Shown: piece after piece, positions 54,550-64,000 of the stretch | How positions within the stretch are numbered: the first letter of the stretch is position 1 | Layout: each line of letters starts with the position of its first letter | Assembly (NCBI GenBank): GCA_023525975.1 | Contig: CM042018.1 | Location: 70,253,001-70,317,000 of the forward strand | Source of the DNA: Smallanthus sonchifolius | Lineage: Eukaryota; Streptophyta; Magnoliopsida; Asterales; Asteraceae | Reading direction: 5' to 3' | Length of the DNA: 64,000 bases | Notes under the pieces: generated by a model | Databases searched by the model: none | What the model was told of the DNA's origin: nothing | Seen by the model: the letters and a program-made list of their open reading frames with translations, nothing else | Program-made: the position numbers and the translations under genes

Positions 54550-57500
54550 GGACAACCAAGGAGGACTATCAACAATACATGGTATGTGGATAGTGGTTGC
54601 TCTCGACATATGACAGGGAATGTGAAATTGCTTGAGGATGTGATTAAAATTGATGGTGGTTATGTCGCTTTTGCGGGTAATAAAGGCGGGTACATAACAG
54701 GCCAGGGAACGTTAAAGAATGACAAAGTAAAATTTGAAAAGGTGAATTATGTTGAGCAGCTGGAACACAATCTTTTAAGCGTATCACAAGTCTGTGACAA
54801 GAAGTTTTCGTTCCATTTCAACGATCATGAATGTTATATTCTGAAACCGGGTATTGTGATTCCTGATGAATGGATTCTTATGAAGGCTCCAAGGAGAAAT
54901 GACACATATGTCCTTGACATGAGTGTCGCCACTACAACGGATTCAATTCCAACATGTTTACTCTCCAAGGCGTCGGAATTTGATTCAATATTGTGGCACA
55001 GGAAGCTAGCTCACATAAACTACAGGAAGATGAACTACATTGTTAGGAATGATCTTGTGCTTGGTATTCCGAAAATGAAATTCTCAGTTCCTGATGATTG
55101 TATTCCGTGCAAGAAGGGGAAGCAAAGAAAGAAATCTCACAAATCAAAATCGACAAATTCTATCGTAACTCCTTTGGAATTGCTGCATATGGATTTGTTC
55201 GGTCCAATAAGTATTAGGAGCATTGGTGGGAAATCGTACTGCTTGGTAGTAACTGATGATTACTCCAGATTTTCATGGGTTAAGTTTCTTTCATCTAAAG
55301 CTGAAACCACTGAGTTGGTTCAATACTTAATCCTGGGTTTGGAGAATTTATTAAATCTGAAAGTCAGAAGAATCAGGAGTGACAATGGCAGCGAATTTAA
55401 GAATAGCAAAATGGGCTTATTCTGTTTACAAAAAGGAATTCATCATGAATTCAGTGCGCCATATGTTCCTCAACAAAACGGTGTTGCTGAACGAAAGAAC
55501 AGGACGTTGGTTGAAACAGCTCGCACGATGCTTGCAGATTCTAAGCTTCCAGTCACCTTTTGGGCTGAAGCTGTCAATACTGCGTGTCATGTTTTGAACC
55601 GGGTCTTGACCATCAAGCGACATAACAGGACTTGCTATGAATTGTTAAACAATAGAAAGCCGAATCTGGAATACTTACTACCTTTTGGTAATCCGTGTAC
55701 CCTACTCAAAGTTAGAGATATCCCAACAAAATTCAGTGCAAAGGCTATTGAAGGGATTTTTCTGGGGTATGTGGCTAATTCGACAACCAAGAGGGTTTAT
55801 AACAAAGAGACACGCCAAGTTGAAGAATGGTTCCATATTGACTGTTCAAATCGGTCTTTACCACAAATGGCGATTGGTCCGGATTGGGCATTTGATTATG
55901 AAAACTTATTCAAGTCTTTTCATTTACCTTCTGACATTTCTTATGAAGATGCTGCTGTTCTTTATGATTCTCGTCAAGATGCACATCATAATGGATTTCT
56001 ACCAAATGCAGTTCCCAATTCATCGATTCCATCTATTTCTGCTCCCGATCCTAATGTTGCTTCTTGTTCCGGTCCACAAGATTCAGAGAGTGAGGAGGAT
56101 AATGCTATTTTTCAAGATTCTTCTGCTGATCCGCTGTTGAGTGATGATCCATTACCTTCGACACAGGATCAGGGGGAGATTCCAACAAATTTAGACTCGG
56201 AAATTCCAATTCCTCAAGATTATTCTTATCAATCTGAATCTACTCAAGTTGAAGTGTTGCCGGTTCCTGAGGTCGCATCCATCAAGGAACTCAAAAATCA
56301 CCCGATGACAAATATAATTGGAAATTTACAGGATGGAGTGAAAACTCGTTCTCTTGTTGACAATACTTGTTTGTATACTTGCATTAAAGATTCTGGTGTT
56401 CTTGATGATTGCTCACATTCTTGCTTTATTTCACAGGTTGAACCCAAGAATGTAGAGATGGCTTTAAATGACAATAACTGGATAGAAGCTATGCAGGAAG
56501 AACTAGCTCAATTTGACAAACTGAAGGTTTGGAATCTGGTTGATTTACCGAAAGGTGCGTATCCGATAGGAACAAAATGGGTGTTTAAATGTAAAAAGGA
56601 CGATCGAGGTGTCGTGGTACGCAATAAGGCAAGATTAGTTGTCCAAGGTTTCAATCAACAAGAAGGAATTGATTACACCGAAGTTTATGCGTCGGTTGCG
56701 AGGCTTGAAGCTATAAGGCTGTTTCTAGCTTTTGCTTCCTTTAAAGGTTTTAAGGTGTTTCAATTAGATGTCAAGAGTGCATTTTTATATGGAAAGGTCA
56801 AGGAGGAAGTCTATGTGTGTCAGCCGCCGGGGTTTGAAGATCCACTGAATCCGAACATGGTTTTCAAGCTAGATAAGGCCCTCTATGGTCTTCATCAGGC
56901 TCCTCGTTCGTGGTATGAGACTTCATCAACACATCTTTTGGCGAATGACTTTGTTCGTGGAAAGATAGACTCGACCTTATTCATAAAGAAATCAGGGGGA
57001 GATTACCTACTGGTACAGATTTATGTGGATGATATTATATTTGGCTCGACAAATGAAGGGTTGTGCAAAGAATTTGAGGGTGTTATGAAGTCGAAATTTG
57101 AAATGTCTGCGATGGGAGAGTTATCGTTTTTCTTAGGTTTACAAGTAAATCAAAAGGAAGATGGTTTCTTTATTCATCAGTCCAAGTATGTCAAATACAT
57201 TTTGAGCCGGTTCAAGATGGAGGACTGTACTTCATACGATACTCCAATTCCGGTCAATCTTAAGTTAAATTCTGACCCGGAAGGAAAAGATGTGGACTGT
57301 CGACTTTATAGAGCTATGATTGGATCCCTCATGTACTTAACCGCTTCAAGGCCGGATATAATGTTCGCCGTGTGTATCTGTTCCAGATTTCAGGCAAAGC
57401 CAAAAGAATCTCACTTAATTGCTGTGAAAAGAATCTTTCGGTATTTAAAAGGAAAACAACGTTTAGGGCTATGGTATCCTCATGGTTCTAACTTTGATTT

Positions 57501-57967
57501 TAATGCTTATACTGATTCTGATTTTGGTGGTTGTTGTCTGGACAGGAAATCTACAACAGGTGGTTGCCAGTTCTTAGGTAATCGACTTATATCCTGGCAA
57601 TACAAAAAGCAAACCACAGTCTCGATTTCAACATGCGAAGCAGAATACATCGCTGCTGCAAGTTGCTGTTCACAGATCCTGTGGATACAACAACAATTGA
57701 GAGATTACGGTTTGAATTTTACAGGAACCCCTATGTTTATTGATAATAATGCTACTATGTCCATAACGAATAATCCTGTTAAACATAGTAAAACTAAGCA
57801 CATCAAAATTCGATATCATTTTATCTGTGATTGTGCAGAGAAAAAGGTTGATTGAGCTGGTCAAGGTACATACTGAAGATAATTTTGCTGATTTGTTTAC
57901 TAAGGCATTTGATCGTACCAGGTTTGAGTTCCTAATTAAAATGATTGGTATGATCAATCCCGAATAA
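54550..57967 (+). pseudogene. copia-B pol: protease, integrase, RT, RNase H
   Basis: The frame opens after TAG (54547-54549). Protease WYVDSGCSRHMTG (about 54580-54620). Pre-integrase HRKLAHINYRKMN...CIPCKKGK. Integrase Asp in HMDLFGP, Asp in RSDNGSEF and Glu in NGVAERKN all present. RT KARLVVQGF, LDVKSAFLYG, ALYGLHQAPRSWYE and intact YVDDIIFGS; RNase H AYTDSDFGGC, CEAEYIAAA. The frame is open to 57855. There a one-base insertion in an A/G run near 57846 causes an early TGA; in the shifted frame the usual copia ending continues to TAA at 57965-57967. This is the best preserved pol in the window, with one lesion. Confidence 0.92.
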
Positions 57968-58594
57968 AATTTTTTTTCAAAATCAGAATTTCATGGAAAA
58001 ATTTTCTTTTAGGCTCTTTTATTGCTTTATTACTTTTCTGCATTTACATTTTCAGTCAAAAAGTCTAAATTATAAAAAGTCAAAACAAATTGAAAAATAT
58101 AAAATTTGACATCATTTGAGGTTAGAGAAGAAATGATAGTACATCAGTGATTAGTTCATTTCACACGACCTTAGTAGACCTTGATATATGAATGATTAAA
58201 ATAAGTTGATCTGATCTAAATATCAAAGTCTGCATAAATAAGAAATGATAGTGTTATGAATGTTCTATTCTTGATAATTTGTTTTAAAATTTGTGTATAA
58301 AATTTGAAACTTGAATTGTCAATAGGCTAAAAGCGTTTTGAAACTAATAGTAGTGTGAAAATTAAATATAATATGATTACATCTGTGATTTAAACCCATT
58401 TTATGCCTGGGTGTGTGTGTTAAAAGATCACTATCAGATAAAGAATATTAGCTTTTAATAAGGATTTTCCTATGAGATCAGTTTCGGGTTATGTCCTTAG
58501 CACTATTCATTCGATTTGCTTCAGTGCCCATGTCCCGAAAAGCATGCAAGTTGAAGTATAATCAAGATATGTACTTGACAACATCTGTCAATCA
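57968..58594 (+). other. copia-B sequence after pol; no gene
   Basis: AT-rich spacer before the gypsy-2 insertion. By comparison with copia-A it would lead to an extra ORF, which is not visible here. Confidence 0.55.
58590..58594. repeat. Expected target duplication of gypsy-2, left copy (AATCA)
   Basis: AATCA precedes the LTR terminus TGTCAC at 58595; the right copy is outside the window, so it is unconfirmed. Confidence 0.4.
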
Positions 58595-59759
58595 TGTCAC
58601 ACCCCAACCGACGGCGGAAAACGTCGGGGCGTGAAGCTGTGCAGACTGTTCATAGCTCATGGTTGCTAAAGTTTGAATAATTTAAACATTCATTTTCAAT
58701 ACACATAGCAAGTTCATACCATACAAGAACCAAATGTAGCGATTAAAAAATAAAAATAGTTTAGATTAATTGCTAGGTCCAAATCCTATATGTAGCAGCT
58801 TGTAATACTTCAAACATTGTCACCTGAAACATGGTTAAAAACAAAGTCAACTAAATAGTTGGTGAGAATACATAGGTTTTCGTGTCATGTAATAGAATAT
58901 AGTGTCGTGTGCATACAATTCATACAAACATGGCAATTAAGGCATTTATGGAGAGATACCATCGTGTGACCTGGTAGTACAATCAAACCTTTGTAACTAG
59001 CATGCAAAACAAACGCGTGTTGGCAGTAACAGTCACCCTACCTGGGTGGGTTTGTCAGACTCAATAGATCTATCACTGTTTACTGTAGGCTATAAATAGT
59101 TAATGATTGCACGTGAATAGCAAACTGCGTGTTGGTCTACACACCTAGTACTCAAGCACAAAGCTCAAAATTGTAACACATGATTGTAGGGTGGAATTGT
59201 ATATTGTGTAGTTTGTAAACATAGTAAATAGAACGCATGTTCTACCCCAAAAGTTTGTAAATAGAGTAAAAGAGGGGCTATGTAACTCACTTGTGTTGGA
59301 GCGTGTAGTTTGCACAGATCAACAAAAATACCAAGCGTGTTGTAGGTCGCTACGTTTGACCTGTCGAATGAGGGTATAACGCGTGTCACTGTTTGTGTTA
59401 TTTTGTGTCCAAAGTGGGGTTCGTTGGTGGTTTGTGTGTTTAGGGTTGGTTTTGGAATAATAAATTAGTAGCGATATATATATATATATATTTATTTAAA
59501 TAAAATTTAATTAAACGATATTTGTTTAAATCAATATATATATATTTGTATAAATAAAAATGATTATATAAATTCACGATTTCATCGGTTTTGAAACTAT
59601 CGGGAATTAATCGTTTTAAATTTCTAAATCAGCGATTTGGTATATAAATGATTCCCGGGTCTTGGGATTTTATAACTTAAATTTTTATAAACAAGTTTTG
59701 AAATGTTTAAATAAAAACATATTAAATTAAGTTTGAAAATAATAAAATTAAAGTTTCTG

Positions 59760-60050
59760 GTCAAGGAGCACGACCGTGCTCAAGTAGGGCACGACCGCGC
59801 TCGTTGCCGGGCGTGACCGTGGTGGTCTGAAACGCGCCCGTGGTCGAGTCAGAAGGTACTTCATAGGTTCTGGACATAGAGCACGACCGTGCTCGTATCT
59901 GGCACGACCGCGTCTAGTGTTTTGTTTTTGGTCAAGACTTGTTTGCTCGGTAAGCACGACCGGGCCACACCTGGGGCACGATTGTGCTTGGTCAGGCACG
60001 ACCGCGCTCAGGGATCAGCGCGACCGTGTCGGGTCTTTTCCAGACACAAT
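59760..60050. repeat. GC-rich GCACGACCGTGC repeat cluster in gypsy-2 LTR
   Basis: About ten copies of (G)GCACGACCG(T/C)GCT and variants, each almost its own reverse complement, in an otherwise AT-rich LTR. A second group of four lies at 60650-60735. Confidence 0.85.
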
Positions 60051-60649
60051 TCGATCGATTCTTATAATAAACGCTCCTGTATTCTTAGGGCTTTCATAGA
60101 TTAGGTGTTTGCGAATGTATCTACATAGTTTGATTGTATTTATATCGTGTTTAAGTGGTAGTTCGAGTAAAAGTTTAGTTTTTGGCTCTTTGGTTCAAAA
60201 TCGAATTGATTGTGTGATATAACTACGAATTAGTATAGGGCTTTCATCCTAGGGGTAGATACGAAGCTAAGGAAGTGTTACTTACTCGTTAACAATGGGC
60301 AATTTAATGCAGTCGGCTACGGGTCAAAGAGTCGAGCTTCTTGGCGATCGATCGGACTCCAGAAGTGTTGTGAGTGTCGAATGAGAGTTCAGGGAGGCTG
60401 AGTTGGCTTATAAGAAGGCGTAGAAATCATGCAAGTCGCTTTATATCCACGAATTCGAGAAACTCGGTTGTGGTGTGAATGGGATTAAAAAAATTGTGCA
60501 AATTGGACGACATTTGATGCGTGTTTCAGACGGAATTCAGACGAGTATGGTCTGACGCGCGAAGACCGGCTTTTCTCCATTTTAAATTTCGCGAATTCAA
60601 CGGGTATGGTATGATTTGACTTCTGCAGAGTCAAGTGGGTTCATCAGCG

Positions 60650-60735
60650 CGACCGTGCCTACTTTAGGCGCGATCGTGCTTAGATCTGCAGGCGCGACCG
60701 TGCCTAGTCCTAGGCGTGACCGTGCTTGCCTAGTT
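60650..60735. repeat. Second GCGCGACCGTGC cluster in gypsy-2 LTR
   Basis: Four copies (GCGCGACCGTGCC, GCGCGATCGTGCT, GCGCGACCGTGCC, GCGTGACCGTGCT) about 20-25 bp apart. Confidence 0.85.
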
Positions 60736-60928
60736 TTGTAGTTTTTGAGTTTTGTCAGTTTTGGTCCTCGGGGCTTGTGAGATAATGGTGTTTTTGTTTA
60801 ATTTGTTATTGTAATAGAATAGTTTGTATATGTAACTGCATCGTAGTTTGTTTGTACACGAATCGAAACTGAAATGTGTTTGTTTATTGAAATCAAACGA
60901 TTACATGATGAAAATCAGAAATGTTACA

Positions 60929-60938
60929 GTCTCCCCTT
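60929..60938 (-). other. gypsy-2 polypurine tract
   Basis: AAGGGGAGAC on the minus strand next to the 3' LTR. Confidence 0.8.
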
Positions 60939-60962
60939 GTTGAGGGGATTTCGTCCCGAAAT

Positions 60963-62882
60963 TCAACTAGTTGAGGTTGCAGAATTGGTGAATAGGTGAG
61001 GATACTTGAGTTTTATTTGGTCTTCACGTTCCCAAGTAAACTCAGGACCGCGTTTTGAATCCCAACGGACTTTGACTATAGGGATGCGGCTGCGCTTGAG
61101 TTGCTTGATTTCACGATCCATGATTTCCACTGGTTTCTCGACGAAATGCATCGTTTCATCAATGCGCACGTCGTCAAGAGGTATGTGGAGGTTCTCATCA
61201 GCAAGACATTTCTTCAGGTTGGACACGTGGAAGGTTGGATGAACATTGTTGAGTGCTGGAGGTAGCTCAAGTTTGTAAGCCACTTTCCCGATTCTTTCAA
61301 GGATCTTGAACGGGCCTACGTAACGAGGTGCTAGCTTGCCTTTCTTTCCAAAGCGGATCACACCCTTCCAAGGGGATACTTTGAGAAGCACAAGGTCACC
61401 CACATGGAATTCCAAGGGTTTTCGTCGCTTGTCGGCATAGCTCTTTTGTCGACTTCTCGCTACTCGGATGTTGTCACGGATTTGAAGGATTTTGTCGGAT
61501 GTTTCCTGAATTAACTCGGGACCGGTGATTTGTGCTTCACCAATCTCGTTCCAACAGATGGGAGAACGGCATTTGCGACCATAAAGAGCTTCGAATGGAG
61601 CCATGTTGATGCTGGTGTGGTAGCTGTTATTGTAGGAGAATTCAATAAGTGATAAGTGTGAATCCCAATTGCCACCAAAGTCTATGACATAGGCTCTCAG
61701 CATGTCTTCGAGGGTTTGGATTGTTCGTTCTGTCTGACCATCAGTTTAGGGATGGTAGGCTGTGCTTAAATCCAATCGTGTGCCAAGTGCCTTTTGCAGA
61801 GATTGCCAAAATCTGGAAGTGAAACGAGCATCTCTGTCGGAGATTATGTTCAAAGGTATACCGTGTCGACTCACAATTTCGTTAATATAGATTCGGGCCA
61901 ATTTCTCAACCCGATAGTCTTCACGGATGGGCAGGAAGTGTGCGGACTTTGTGAGACGGTCAATGATTACCCAAATGCTATCATAGCCGTTTGAAGTACG
62001 GGGGAGTTTAGTAATGAAGTCCATGGCTAGATTTTCCCATTTCCACACGGGGATTTCCGGTTGTTCAAGTAAACCGGAAGGACGTTGATGTTCGGCCTTG
62101 ACTTTAGAGCAGGTTAGACATTTTGCAACATAGAGTGCAATGTCTTTCTTCATACCAGGCCACCAATATTGTGGTCGAAGATTGTGATACATTTTATCCG
62201 CACCGGGATGAATAGAATACCGAGACTTTTGTGCTTCAGTCATGAGGAATTCCCGGAGATCATTGCGATTGGGAACCCAAATACGATCCAAGAAATAAAG
62301 CAAACCATTGTTTTTAGTCTCTAGTTGGAATTCAGCACCGCACGACATTTCCTCATACATATTGCCCCCGGTAATCGAGACGTGTTGAGCTTCTAGAATA
62401 CCGGTTTGAATGTCGGAATGAATCTTGACACTTTGGAGCATGACGCGTTCTTTACGGCTCAGCGCATCGGCTACAACATTAGCCTTGCCGGGATGATAAT
62501 GAATCTCGCAATCGTAATCATTGAGGAGTTCAACCCAACGTCGTTGCCTCATGTTGAGTTCTTTTTGGTTGAAGATGTGTTGGAGGCTTTTGTGATCGGT
62601 GAATACCACACATTTTGTGCCATGTAGATAATGTCTCCAAATCTTCAAGGCAAATATGACTGCACCTAGCTCCAGATCGTGCGTCGTATAGTTCTTTTCA
62701 TGGATCTTGAGTTGCCTCGATGCATAAGCGATTACCTTGCCTCGTTGCATGAGAACACAACCAAGGCCTAGGTTAGAGGCATCACAGTAGACGACTAGAT
62801 CATCGTTTCCTTCGGGAAGAGTCAGAATAGGAGCATCACATAACTTCTGTTTAAGAGTTTGGAAAGCTTCTTCTTGTTTCGG
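60963..62882 (-). pseudogene. gypsy-2 RNase H and integrase with chromodomain-like tail
   Basis: RNase H GKVIAYASRQLKIHEKNYTTHDLELG (about 62740) to VVADALSRKE. HHCC finger YSIHPGADKMYHN...CLTC. Integrase Asp in MDFITKLP, Asp in ISDRDARF and Glu in DGQTERT all present. The tail IVKVRWDSKRGPEFTWEREDQ...YPHLF ends near 60963. One stop, TAA at 61745-61743, replaces the Gln before TDGQ; gypsy-1 has TAA at the same codon. Otherwise uninterrupted. Confidence 0.9.
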
Positions 62883-64000
62883 CCCTCATTCATAAGGTTT
62901 ACATTTATGTGTCAAGGCGGTGAGGGGAACAACAATCTTGGAGAAATTGGAAATGAATCTTCGGTAATAACCCGCTAAACCAAGGAACGAACGAACCTCG
63001 GTAGGGGTTTGAGGAGCACTCCAATTCTTGACAGCTTTGATCTTGGCAGGGTCGACATGTATTCCCTTTTTATTGACAACATGACCCAAAAATTGAACCT
63101 CCTTTAGCCAAAATTCACATTTGGATAACTTGGCGTATAATTGTTCGGTTCTCAGGAGATCCAAAATCAGTCTAAGGTGCTGTTCATGTTCTTCCTCAGT
63201 CTTGGAATAGATCAAGATGTCATCGATGAAAACGATCACGAATTTGTCAAGGTATGGTTTGCACATGCGGTTCATGAGATACATAAAGACAACAGGTGCA
63301 TTGGTCAACCCAAAAGGCATAACCGTGAACTCGTAATGACCATATCTTGTTCGGAAGGCGGTCTTTGGAATATCTTCTTCTCGGACACGCAGTTGGTGAT
63401 AACCAGATCGAAGATCAATCTTCGAGAAAAAAGTAGAACCTTGGAGTTGATCGAAGAGGTCGTCAATCCTAGGTAACGGGTAGCGGTTTTTGATTGTAAG
63501 CTTGTTGAGCTCTCGATAGTCAATACACATGCGGAATGAACCATCCTTCTTTTTAACAAACAAGACCGGTGCACCCCACGGTGAATGACTTGGCCGTATG
63601 AAACCTTTGTCAGCGAGTTCTTGAAGTTGACTTGCAAGTTCTTGCAATTCGAAAGGTGCAAGCCGGTATGGAGCTTTAGCCACAGGGTTTGCTCCGGGTA
63701 TAAGATCGATTCGAAACTTTACTTCCCGAACAGGTGGAAGACCGGGTAAGTCGTCGGGAAAGACTTCGGGAAACTCCCGAATGACGGGAATATCTTCTAT
63801 TCTTCTCTCCTTGTCTTCTTTTTGAATCACATGAGCTAGGAAAACCATGCACTTCTTTCGAATGTATTTCTGGGCAGTTATGCATGACATCAGTTTGAGT
63901 CCTTTGCAAGGTTTCTCGCCAAAGACTTTCAATATGTCTCCAGGTGGAAGAGGTACTCGGATGTACTTTTCAAAGCACATGACCTCGGCATGGTTTTTAG
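62883..64000 (-). pseudogene. gypsy-2 protease-RT part, runs off the window
   Basis: From the window edge: protease C-terminal region (MCFEKYIRVPLPPGD), linker FPEVFPDDLPGLPP, RT GFIRPSHSPWGAPVLFVKKKDGS, FRMCIDYRELNK, and active site FIDDILIYSKTEEEHEQHL intact, to the thumb. The TGA at 62885-62883 replaces a Trp (KPYEW motif) in the same frame as the RNase H part. Protease active site and gag lie beyond 64000. Confidence 0.9.

Larger units (their letters stand above)
50426..58594 (+). mobile_element. copia-B: Sirevirus-like Ty1/copia, 5' LTR to pol; 3' end not in window
   Basis: LTR, PBS, leader, gag, pol in order on the plus strand. It is inserted into the right copia-C ORF3. No 3' LTR appears before gypsy-2 begins at 58595, so gypsy-2 is nested in it and the rest lies beyond 64000. 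Pol is nearly intact; gag has a few lesions. Confidence 0.9.
58595..60928 (-). repeat. gypsy-2 3' LTR (2,334 bp)
   Basis: Minus-strand termini TGTAACATTTC and GGGGTGTGACA, followed inside by a purine tract. The partner LTR is not in the window, so the outer end is set by the TGTCACACCCC terminus shared with gypsy-1. TA runs at 59476-59490. Confidence 0.85.
58595..64000 (-). mobile_element. gypsy-2: Ty3/gypsy chromovirus-like element, 3' half
   Basis: 3' LTR (60928-58595), PPT, integrase, RNase H, RT and protease-proximal part on the minus strand, cut by the window end. Same gene order and chromodomain-like tail as gypsy-1 but a different LTR. It is inserted in copia-B. Pol has only two nonsense codons and no frameshift over 3 kb, so it is young. 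Confidence 0.92.

Noticed and set aside
59748..60104. Short GC-rich ORFs in the gypsy-2 LTR
   Set aside because: They are translations of the GCACGACCGTGC repeats.

Overview
The window looks like repeat-rich intergenic DNA from a plant nuclear genome, most likely a eudicot. The family types (chromoviral Ty3/gypsy elements and several Sirevirus-like Ty1/copia elements with long gags and a large extra ORF) are ones I associate with Asteraceae, but the taxon is inference. I see no ordinary host gene, tRNA, rRNA or CRISPR array. Almost everything is LTR retrotransposon in nested layers; the exception is a non-LTR-type reverse transcriptase ORF at the left edge.

Layout. (1) 2-1900, + strand: reverse transcriptase with a C-terminal zinc-knuckle/restriction-like-endonuclease-type region, cut by the window edge and by one nonsense codon. 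(2) 2735-27174, - strand: a complete Ty3/gypsy chromovirus-like element (gypsy-1) with ~3 kb LTRs, tRNA-iMet-type PBS and a perfect AAATA target duplication. Its gag/protease junction is split by (3) 9296-21972, - strand: a complete Sirevirus-like copia (copia-A), ~1% LTR divergence and a perfect GAGGA duplication. It carries gag, pol and an unbroken 955-codon extra ORF downstream of pol. (4) 28076-30121, + strand: 3' end (extra ORF, PPT, LTR) of a second copia family (copia-B type). (5) 30122-35917, - strand: decayed copia gag-pol (copia-D) interrupted by a solo LTR with a CAGAT duplication. (6) 35918-37155: no gene; gypsy-LTR-like DNA. (7) 37156-44435, + strand: a copia (copia-C) with gag and a very large extra ORF but no pol between them, followed by its LTR. 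(8) 44436-48458, + strand: second, internal fragment of copia-A. (9) 48459-50425, - strand: a second copia-C 3' end, so the copia-A fragment is flanked by inverted copia-C ends. (10) 50426-58594, + strand: copia-B with 5' LTR, PBS, gag and nearly intact pol. It is interrupted before its 3' LTR by (11) 58595-64000, - strand: a second chromovirus (gypsy-2) with 2.3 kb LTR and pol carrying only two nonsense codons, running off the window.

Two themes stand out. Each of four LTR families carries its own short dispersed palindrome, in the LTR and, in the copia families, also in the leader or the spacer before the extra ORF. The extra ORF is the best preserved coding sequence of copia-A and lies behind what looks like its own leader with a possible intron; in copia-C it survives without pol. 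Most coding lesions are C-to-T/G-to-A transitions, as expected of methylated repeats.
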